Shown here piece by piece: positions 9,801 to 16,192 of a DNA stretch of 16,192 nt. A program made the position numbers and the translations under genes. The notes beneath the pieces are model-generated. The model was not told the origin of the DNA. It was given only the letters and a program-made list of their open reading frames with translations, and did no database searches. Every line of letters starts with the position of its first letter. The first letter of the stretch is position 1. This stretch comes from Bacteroidota bacterium (GTDB lineage Bacteria; Bacteroidota; Bacteroidia; Bacteroidales; VadinHA17): the NCBI GenBank assembly GCA_016718875.1, contig JADKBL010000047.1, forward strand, positions 1 through 16,192, in the 5' to 3' direction.

Positions 9801-10496
9801 GTAGCAAGAAATTCACTCAGTCTGTATGGTATTAATATAACTGAGTCAGAAAATGGTCTGTCCGCCATTGAAATACTAAAAAAAATGTCATTTGACCTGA
9901 TTCTGATGGATCTTCAAATGCCTTTTATGGGAGGCATTGAAGCAACCGGTATCATCCGTGGGGAATTAGGATTGTCCACTCCAATAATTGCCCTTACCGC
10001 CAATTCAATCAAAGAGGAACTGGACAGGTGTATTAAGGCTGGTATGGATGATTACTTAATCAAGCCATTTGAGGAAAATGTTTTATTATCAAAAATATAC
10101 AGGAACATAAAACACGGAAATCCAATTTCAGAAACTGGAAAAACAATTGTAATGAGTGATAAAATCTTCAGCCTCGATTTAATTATGGAGTTGAGTCGGG
10201 GTAATATGGACTTTGTACGAAAGATGGTCAGTGTATTTTGTGAACAGACTCCCGAAACAGTTGAAAACATAAACTCTACTTTTAAGATAAATGATCTTGC
10301 AACCGTTAGAATGGTTTCACACAGAATAAAACCAAATCTCACTAATTTCGGTATAGTATCTGCTTCTGAAGATATTAAGGTAATCGAATCACTTTCTGCA
10401 AATGGAACTTCAACACATGATCTTGAGGATAAAATAAAGAGTCTTGAAACTATTGTAAATAATGCTGTGAGACAGTTAAAGAATGAGAAAATCTGA
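6891..10496 (+). CDS. Multi-PAS/GAF hybrid histidine kinase with receiver and HPt
   Basis: An intact 1201-residue protein with no signal peptide or membrane segment, so it is probably a cytosolic sensor. The order by eye is: PAS-like domain (~25-138), GAF-like domain (~142-322), three further PAS-like domains (~325-447, ~450-575, ~580-695), HisKA with phospho-His718 in MSHEMRTPLN, ATPase with N box NIINNAIKFTD, G1 DTGIGM (867) and G2 GGTGLGM (896), receiver with phospho-Asp1007 in LILMDLQMP and Lys in YLIKPF, and a C-terminal HPt with His1144 in MVSHRIKPNLTNFG. All phosphorelay residues are therefore on one chain, and the HPt needs an external receiver to accept the phosphoryl group. The CheY-like protein 244 bases downstream is the natural candidate (inference). 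The ligands of the PAS and GAF domains cannot be read from sequence. The ATG at 6912 is a possible alternative start. The gene has no frameshift, unlike most of its neighbours. Confidence 0.93.
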   Translation: MSVLNLIMNKKEDRSYLNDFMEMTSRLARMGSWKLEIHNRKLTLSDITCQVINAPVNFIPEIESLTSLITVDDKSKFINALHESELRCVPFDLVMHMNSLTGNRLVVRIIGVPVMTDGKCSEISGFIQDITEKTKAEEEVTRRENMLRAIASASEELLSNPNYMEAVAKSLPVLGKAVNVDRVYFFKIAIDRDKKITASQIFEWNSGFYGPQIDNPELQNLYLDQMEGFLDDIYGKRSFSSITSNLLSGSPLRLLLESQDIRSELVIPVFLDDSLWGYVGYDECKYDRIWTDGEISILKSFCSSISIAIERSDYHQMLEKLSKVARSNRLGVHFTDPDMKIIYANESLLNLTGYSLDEVLGKMPYELFQGPLTQLESAELLNTSYKKEGAIDVDIILYRKDKTWFWANVKKQFLDSSLERSDFFSIIEDISEKKFAVENLRASQMRLSSLIMNLKEGILLEDESRKIVFINRHFCNMFKINADPADLEGSDCALAMKNASQSFLRPEYFIDRTNQIISGNKLVLEEELELVNQHVLERDYIPIIIDNKTKGHLWKYKDVTANRNQVMVLKQQEEKYRNIIANIKMGLVETDINDVIMSVNQQLCDMTGYSEAELIGKEYVDLLVEKDFREQVREKRKLRREGVSDIYQTQIRLKNGNKGWWLTSGGPNFNDSGVIIGTVGISIDLTDQKTLELELGIALKKAEESSKAKEAFLANMSHEMRTPLNVIIGMIREISRESLSPKQNQYIRNAVMASNHLLSIVSNVLDIAKIESGLMKLDLHPFSLIDVINDTLTVLTPMAREKLLVIRTDISGMLSPAYIGDSIRLRQILINIINNAIKFTDKGFISIGCNVVGVKDNIHSLSLTISDTGIGMNESYLRNIFQKFSQSDPSSARKYGGTGLGMAITRELIQMMNGAIYIKSKIGEGTEVKIEIELHTANIKELEETPVPENFDSLKNKRILLVEDNDMNRLVARNSLSLYGINITESENGLSAIEILKKMSFDLILMDLQMPFMGGIEATGIIRGELGLSTPIIALTANSIKEELDRCIKAGMDDYLIKPFEENVLLSKIYRNIKHGNPISETGKTIVMSDKIFSLDLIMELSRGNMDFVRKMVSVFCEQTPETVENINSTFKINDLATVRMVSHRIKPNLTNFGIVSASEDIKVIESLSANGTSTHDLEDKIKSLETIVNNAVRQLKNEKI

Positions 10497-10739
10497 TTTA
10501 AATTATTCAAGAATGTTTACTTTTCACAATCAGATAGCGAAATGTCAATCTGCCTTTCAGAAAATTGTAAGGTTTTGTAATGTAAATGTAAGATAAAGTA
10601 ATGTATAATATACTCAACAGGAGCTGGTCACAAACTAAATTTGCATTGTAGTATTTATTAAAGCCATCGTGTAAGGGTACTCCCCCCGGATTTAACTAAG
10701 TATTACATGGTTTAAATATAATTTTAATATTTAGTGAGT
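10497..10739 (+). promoter_or_regulatory. Intergenic region upstream of the polysaccharide locus
   Basis: This 243-base AT-rich gap has no credible gene. It precedes a run of closely packed plus-strand genes, so a promoter for the polysaccharide operon is expected here. A TTTG at 10574-10577 followed after 21 bases by TAATGTAT (10599-10606) is a poor match to the Bacteroidota TTTG/TAnnTTTG pattern. The motif GTAATGTA occurs twice (10577-10584 and 10598-10605), which could be a spaced binding site or chance. A run of six C lies at 10682-10687. I saw no strong terminator for the kinase gene upstream. Confidence 0.35.
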
Positions 10740-11126
10740 ATGAAGAACAAGATTCTTGTAATTGATGACGAACTCAGTATTCGCCTTCTTCTCGAAAATT
10801 TTCTTTCCCGGGATTATGATGTAATCTGCAAAGGAGATGGCAGTGAGGCTCTTGAGTGGCTTGAGGGAAATCAGCCACACTTAATTATCTGTGATATCCA
10901 AATGCCAATTATGGATGGATATGTATTTCTTGAAAGTGTAAGGCAGAGAGGATATACCAGACATACTCCAGTAGTAATGCTTTCTGCAACAGATGCCAGT
11001 AAAGAAAGAATAAAATGTTACAAGCTTGGCGCGCAGGATTATCTTACAAAACCATTTAATCCTGAAGAGCTTGAAGAGATTGTAAAAAAGAACTTGTTTC
11101 CGATTCATTATGCTGTGAAATGGTAA
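10740..11126 (+). CDS. Single-domain CheY-like response regulator
   Basis: A 128-residue protein made only of a receiver domain. The acidic pair Asp9/Asp10 in ILVIDDE, phospho-acceptor Asp52 in LIICDIQMPIMDG, Ser82 in VVMLSAT and Lys104 in YLTKPF are all present, so it should be phosphorylated in the usual way. There is no output domain, so it acts by binding a partner or by shuttling a phosphoryl group. I chose ATG 10740; a GTG at 10734 would add two residues. It overlaps the next gene by 7 bases if that gene starts at 11120. The next gene carries a receiver-like module fused to the initiating sugar transferase, so this protein probably links the large upstream kinase/HPt to polysaccharide synthesis (inference). 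Confidence 0.9.
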   Translation: MKNKILVIDDELSIRLLLENFLSRDYDVICKGDGSEALEWLEGNQPHLIICDIQMPIMDGYVFLESVRQRGYTRHTPVVMLSATDASKERIKCYKLGAQDYLTKPFNPEELEEIVKKNLFPIHYAVKW

Positions 11127-12340
11127 AAATGAATAAACAGAAAATGAAAGATTTAAGAAAAATTCTGTATATCGGTAGTTCGTCTGAAAACATCAGCCGT
11201 ATAAAAGGAAAAGCAGGTATCTCCATTACTGTTGCAGAGAGCAATCTTCAGGCAGTAAATTTTCTGAAATCCGGAGGAAATACTGATGCTATTATTTGTG
11301 AAGCAGTTATACCCGGAGGTGATGGTTTTTTGATACATGAATGGCTGAGAGAGCGTAGTGTATTCAATGGCATTCCTTTTATTCTGGTTTCTTCTGAATT
11401 CAGGGAAGAGCAGCTAAAAGATGCATTTGCAAGGCGCATCGATGATTATTTTGTTGAGCCTCTTCCTCAAACCGAAGACCTTATAAACAGGATAAGTTTC
11501 CTGTCAAATTTCAGGATGAAGACAGAAAACACATCAACAGATACTGTTAAGCAACCTGTTTACAGAATGCCTAAGTCTAAACGTCTTTTCGACATTGCTG
11601 TCGCATCAGGTGCATTACTGTTTCTTTCTCCAGTGATGCTTGTCATAATGCTTGCAATCAGACTTGAATCAAAAGGCCGTGTTTACTATATTTCAAAAAG
11701 GTGGGCAGGAAAACATTTGATTCTACAAGCTAAGATCAATGCGTCAGGGATCTGATGCCGAATGAAAAGCTCGCCATGGAGAAAAATCAGTATAATACCA
11801 AGCTCAAACAAGCTGAAATTGATTTCTCAATTCCTTGTCCTATGTGTAGTTCATTACCGGCAGAGAAAAACATGTTCTCCGATGCTTCATATAGACAACC
11901 ATAATATTTGTGATTACTGGTATACCACTCAGAAAAAGGAGGTTGCAAAAACTAAATCAGCTTTTGTCAAAATAGTAGATGATCCGCGTATTACCAGGGT
12001 AGGCAAAATAATCAGGAATACAAGTATTGATGAACTACCCCAGTTACTGAATGTTCTGAAAGGCGATATGTCGATTGTTGGTAACAGGCCTTTGCCAGTT
12101 TATGAGGCTGAACTTCTTACAATTGATGCCATGTCAAAAAGATTTCTTGCTCCTGCCGGTATTACCGGTTTATGGCAGGTAGAGTTAAGAGGACATGGTG
12201 GAAACATGTCAGAGGATGAAAGGAAACGCCTTGACAATGAGTATGCTGATCATTTCACCGGAAACACTTACTCTTTCTGGTATGATATGAGGCTTATACT
12301 CAGAACTTTTCCGGCATTATTTCAAAAAGATACCGTATAA
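11120..12340 (+). CDS. Pseudo-receiver fused to undecaprenyl-phosphate sugar phosphotransferase, frameshifted as read
   Basis: About 405 residues can be rebuilt. Residues ~12-135 follow the receiver fold pattern but lack key residues: the acidic pair is replaced (ILYIGSS), the phospho-Asp is Glu61 (IICEAVIPGGDG) and the Lys is Glu113 (FVEPLP). A bacterial sugar transferase follows: start SKRLFDIAVASG, one membrane helix GALLFLSPVMLVIMLAIRL, YKLRSMRQGSDAE, DDPRITRVGKIIRNTSIDEL, GDMSIVGNRPLP and PAGITGLWQV. It should transfer a sugar 1-phosphate to undecaprenyl phosphate at the inner membrane. A CPMC…C insertion lies at 11836-11911. Frames must be joined near 11700 (one G missing), 11721 (one T missing), about 11758-11768, and about 11888-11892 (one base missing). 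Bases 11762-11930 of the last open frame are a wrong-frame reading. ATG 11129 is an alternative start just after the upstream stop. Confidence 0.85.
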
Positions 12341-12356
12341 TTATTATTATCTGAAA

Positions 12357-13123
12357 ATGATTAATTCCAATAAATTGCGACCGACAGTATTCTCCTTGCT
12401 TATACTCTTCATTGGTTTGTCAGATGCAATTGGCCAGAGCTCTGAGACTATGGATATGCAGTCATATGATTTTGAAATTGTACTTCCTCCTCTTAGCGTC
12501 CTGATTGATTCAGCGATTCATTACAACCCTATGGTTAAATTCCGTGAGCATGAGATAAATGCAAAAGTGTCAAATATGCAGTCACAGAAATATTACTGGA
12601 TCAGGAATCTTGGAGTTCAGGCTGATATGCGTTATGGGACATATGACATATTCACCTCAAATGTAACTGATGGACAGAATCCGTATATGTATGCCACCAG
12701 GAGTAACCAATTGAACTATGGTGTGGGAGCATTTATAAAATTCCCATTTTATGATTTTGTCAATAGGAAAAACCAGATAAAGCAGGCCGCAGCTGAGCTC
12801 AGTCAGGCAACAAGTAGGCAGATGCCCAGCGTAGTGAGCTAGGGCAATCGATTATAACTCAGTATAATGATGTCCTCCTAAAACAGCGTATTCTTAAAAT
12901 CAAATCGAGGAACATGGGTAATGCCAGGATTAATATGGATATGGTGGAAGCTGAATTTAAAAACGGACAGATACCTGTCAGTGAATATGCGCGTATCTCA
13001 GAAATGACATCATCCTCAGAAGCAGATTTTGAGACTGCAAGGAGCGAATTGACGACATCGGTAATGATCCTTGAAGAAATGGTGGGTTTTAAAATCAATG
13101 TAAGCAACAACAGGGCGAAATGA
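12357..13123 (+). CDS. Short TolC-like outer-membrane protein, frameshifted as read
   Basis: About 255 residues can be rebuilt. The N-terminus has a signal peptide: Lys/Arg near the start, the hydrophobic stretch VFSLLILFIGLSDAIG, then a likely cleavage before QSSE. The rest is typical of outer-membrane efflux proteins of the TolC family: LIDSAIHYNPMVKF, long helices with ADMRYG and FIKFPFYDF strands, and AEFKNGQIPVSEYARISEM. One indel near 12820-12835 must be bridged (…ATSRQM / AQRSELGQSI…); as read, the first frame stops at 12840-12842. A normal TolC has two such repeats over about 420 residues, whereas this protein appears to carry only one. Its stop overlaps the next start in ATGA (13120-13123), which points to translational coupling with the chain-length protein. 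It may form or assist the outer-membrane exit for the polysaccharide in place of a Wza-type protein (inference). Confidence 0.75.
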
Positions 13124-15513
13124 TTAAATTGATAGATGTTATAAGGTTAGTGCGTAAGCACATAATATTGCTGATAGTTATTCCTGTTCTGCTTGCAGCT
13201 TTGGTTGCAATCATGACCAGGAAGCCAACATATATATATACTTCTCAGACAACCCTCTATACCGGACTTGCAACCGGTCTGTCTGTTGAAATGGATAAAA
13301 CTTTTCAACTTTGCAGCTACAAATGCAGCATTTGATAACCTTATCAATATAATTAAATCGCGTGAGACACAGCAGGAAGTCGCAATCAGATTTTAGCAAA
13401 CATCTGATGTTGGATAATTTTGATGTAAGATACATCTCATCAACGTCATTTTCCGAACTAAAGAAGATCACACCTAATTATATTTACAAACTTGTTGCAG
13501 AACAATCTTCAGCCGATATAACACCTTCCGATTCTGCTTATTACGAGCTGACAGTTAAAACCCTCACAAACCTTATGCACAGTAGTGATACTAACTTTGT
13601 TTACAAGCTGCTTAACTACACACATCCACATTATTCACTCAGTGCAATTTCGTCAATTAAAGTCCAGAGGATGTTCAGCAGTGACCTGCTGAAAATGGAT
13701 TACCAGTCTGATGATCCCGGAATATGTCAACAGACTCTTGCGATAATGAATGAAGTCTGCATAAAGAACTTCAGGATTATGAAGGAAAACAGGTCGGATG
13801 CAATTGTAAAATACTTTGAAACCGAACTCTCCAGGGCCGCATTAAAACTAGATAAGGCTGAAGATAAGCGTCTTGCTTTTAATAAGGAGAACAACATAAT
13901 TAACTATTATGAACAAAGTAAAGCAGTTACATGGTCAAGGAAGACCTGGATGTTGAGTATAAAAGTAAAAAAGTTGAAATTGCCGGTCTGGATGCTTCTA
14001 TAAAACGACTTGAAGAGAAACTTACTGCTCAGCAGCAGATTCAGCTCAAAAGTGCTGAGGTGCTTGAAAAGAAGACCAGACTTGGGGATATCAGTTATCA
14101 GATTGCATCCGAATCTCAAGAGTGTCGGCTGATGAAACAGATATTCAGAAACTGGCCGAGTTAAAACTTATGGCTGAAAACCTTAAAGAGGAGATAAAGA
14201 AAGAAGTAAATCAACTTTTTGTTTACGGAAACACTCTGGAAGGGTTGCCAATCAAAGAGATACTTTCGGAATGGCTAAATAAAACGATTGAGTCAGAAGA
14301 TGCAAAGGCAAGTCTTCAGGTAATGTCAGAAAACTATAAGGATTTCCTGAAGCAATATGGGATCTATGCTCCGGCCGGAGCCAATCTTAAGCGGATTGAA
14401 AGGGAGATCTCAGTATCAGAGAGTGAATATCTTGAAATACTTCACGGGCTAAACCTCGCAAATCTGAAGTTGCAGGATAATGAGTTTTCATCCAATATAA
14501 AGGCTGTTGATCCTCCATATTTTCCTCTGAATCCGATACCAACAAAACGAAAGTTGCTGGTACTCGCAGCTGCCATGGTCGGTTTGGTAATAGTGATATC
14601 AGGGATATTTGTTATGGAGTATTTTGACGATACGCTTAAAAATCCAGTAAAAGCAGCAGGTATTTTAAAGATCCCATTCCTGGGTGTCATACCAAAAATT
14701 TTCCTGAATGTGGGAACTGTCAATCTTCCTTTTATGCTGAACCGGCTTCTGGAGGTGATAATTCAGAATGCTGATCTTCACCTTAAGAACAGCAATATGA
14801 GTAATAGTACCAAAACTTTTCTTATTTTCAGTACTATGACCAGGGAGGGCAAAAGTGTTATCGCCGGTAACCTTGCAAGGAAACTTATACGTCAGGGGAA
14901 GAAAATTCTTGTACTAAATTATTCGCATGAAACTCTTAAGAAATTTGAGGTTGAACAGATGGACAGTGCTGACGCTAAATTGCCGGTATCTGTTGCCGGT
15001 AATAACCTGAAAATTGAAGCGCTATCCTATAATGAGTAAGATACTTGGTTATCCCGATCCACGGATAAATTACGACAGCCCATTCCTCAGTGATCCTGAA
15101 TCCTATCTTGCAAGGATCAGTACTTCATCTATAATGTTGATGATAAGTTTAATTATGTAAAAGACTATTCTGAGATTCTCAGTCAAAATAATATAAAGAT
15201 TTCTTATGTTCCCGATTTTGTTCTGATTGAATTACCTCCAATACTTTATTATCCATTTCCTGCCGACCTGGTTGCAGGAGCTGATATCCCATTGCTGGTT
15301 AGCAGGTCAAACAGAAACTGGTCGGTGGCTGATCAATCGGTTCTTGATACTTTAGCCAGGGTAGCCAGGAATAAGATCCATTTTATACTTAATGGGGTTG
15401 AACTAGTTGCAGTTGAGTCTGTTATGGGTGAATTGCCAAAAGAGAGGAGTTTGTTCAGACGAAAGATGAAAGACTTTTTCAGATTTCAGTTCTTTACTGA
15501 AAACCAAATATAA
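13120..15513 (+). CDS. Wzz/Wzc-like chain-length and export protein with degenerate ATPase domain, frameshifted as read
   Basis: About 797 residues can be rebuilt. Membrane helix 1 is HIILLIVIPVLLAALVAIM. A long periplasmic part with coiled-coil segments (about 13800-14450) follows, then the proline-rich PPYFPLNPIPTKRK, membrane helix 2 (LVLAAAMVGLVIVISGIFV) and a cytosolic P-loop domain. This is the layout of polysaccharide co-polymerases with a tyrosine-kinase-type domain. The ATPase motifs are altered: Walker A is STMTREGKS, the A' strand ILVLNYS has no Asp, and the Walker B strand is FVLIELPP with Glu for Asp. The C-terminus has no Tyr cluster. Frames join at about 13306 (one extra base), 13394-13397, 13930 (one missing), 14115 (an A missing), 15031 (an A extra) and 15120 (a T missing). 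The stop is 11 bases before the flippase. It probably sets polymer length or gates export, without certain kinase activity. Confidence 0.82.
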
Positions 15514-15524
15514 TCCTTCAGCAG

Positions 15525-16192
15525 TTGAAAAGAACGATTAAGAAAATCGTAAGTGAGGATAACTTTCTTTCCCTGGCGGGGAATATGTCTATTGCATTCT
15601 TCGGATTTGCAGGATTCGCATTGCTTGCCAGGAGTTTCCCTGTTGACCAGTTCGGGAATATGTGCTGTTCATCTCTTCAGGGACATTTATTGAGATGTTC
15701 AGATTTGGGATCACCAACACTGCGGTAGTGCGATATCTCTCAGGAACAGAAGGTCATGACAGGATGAAGTTTATAGGATCCAACGGGCTTATAGGATTGG
15801 CTGCAACTGTATTAATTGCCGTAACTCTTATGGTTTGCAGGTACTTTTTGAGGAGCCTATCAGAAATGCCGGTTATGAGTTATTCTTTACATGGTATCCG
15901 TTGCTTGCATTCCTTACACTGCCTTTCAATACTGCGCTTGTTATTATGCAGGCTGACCAGAAGTTTGGTAAAATATTGCTTGTCAGATTAATAAACAGTG
16001 CCGGTTTCTTTTTTATACTTGCATTCCATTATTTCATTGTAAGGATGACACTTATGCAACTCATACTGGCCATGCTTGCCCTGAATGCAGTTACCTCACT
16101 GGTATGTATGGTTATGCGCTGGGATGGTCTGAGGCATATCCCAAAGGCAACACGTGAAACAACACGTACCCTTCTTGATTTTGGTAAATACA
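15525..16192 (+). CDS. Wzx-type polysaccharide flippase, N-terminal part, frameshifted as read
   Basis: This gene runs off the right edge. The N-terminus KKIVSEDNFLSLAGNMS followed by hydrophobic helices is typical of oligosaccharide flippases. Hydrophobic segments include SIAFFGFAGFALLARSF, FIGSNGLIGLAATVLIAVTL, YPLLAFLTLPFNTALVIM, INSAGFFFILAFHYFIV and LMQLILAMLALNAVTSLVCM, so at least six membrane spans are visible. It would move the undecaprenyl-linked repeat unit to the periplasmic face. The frame changes near the G run 15654-15656 (one G missing; DQFGEYVLFIS when restored) and in the T run 15845-15849. From 15847 the frame is open to the end. The only start codon in frame at the right place is TTG 15525; it may be real, or an ATG may have been lost to an indel. 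It follows the Wzc-like gene closely, in the same operon. Confidence 0.8.

Noticed and set aside
10052..10510. 152-codon open frame on the minus strand inside the kinase
   Set aside because: It is antisense to the intact HPt and receiver coding region and has no recognisable domain; it is a shadow frame.
10577..10605. GTAATGTA direct repeats as the start of a CRISPR-like array
   Set aside because: There are only two 8-base copies 21 bases apart, with no further units and no cas genes.
11762..11930. Apparent novel N-terminus of a separate sugar transferase gene
   Set aside because: Another frame over the same bases gives sequence that joins the two halves of the transferase, so this stretch is a wrong-frame reading.

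Overview
The window is AT-rich, densely coded DNA from a Bacteroidota member, most likely a Bacteroidales/Marinilabiliales-type environmental or metagenome-assembled genome. The reasons are hybrid histidine kinases of Bacteroidota style, A-rich start contexts with weak Shine-Dalgarno sequences, and a sugar transferase of the Bacteroidota type with a Cys-containing insertion. No lineage is proven.

Layout. Positions 1-2405 hold signalling genes: the C-terminal end of a hybrid histidine kinase, a receiver-histidine kinase, and a truncated kinase-receiver remnant. Positions 2422-4242 hold an asparagine-synthase-like ligase whose amidotransferase Cys is missing. On the minus strand, 4239-5177 encodes UDP-glucuronate decarboxylase (UDP-xylose synthase) and 5314-6640 encodes UDP-glucose 6-dehydrogenase. 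Next comes a divergent intergenic region, then a 1201-residue PAS/GAF hybrid kinase with its own receiver and HPt (6891-10496). A plus-strand polysaccharide locus follows: a CheY-like regulator (10740), a receiver-like/sugar-transferase fusion (11120), a short TolC-like outer-membrane protein (12357), a Wzz/Wzc-like chain-length protein with a degenerate ATPase domain (13120), and a Wzx-type flippase that runs off the right edge (15525).

How it fits together. The minus-strand pair makes UDP-glucuronate and UDP-xylose. The sugar transferase would load the first sugar phosphate on undecaprenyl phosphate, the flippase would move the lipid-linked unit across the inner membrane, and the Wzc-like and TolC-like proteins would handle polymer length and export. 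The many receiver and kinase modules around and inside this locus suggest that polysaccharide output is under phosphorelay control (inference).

Quality warning. Most genes outside 4239-5177 and 6891-11700 are broken by single-base indels, many in short homopolymers, and some occur as compensating pairs inside one open frame. I infer about 25. They look like uncorrected sequencing errors more than true gene decay, so I give gene spans rebuilt across the frameshifts. No tRNA, rRNA, CRISPR array, transposase or integrase was seen.
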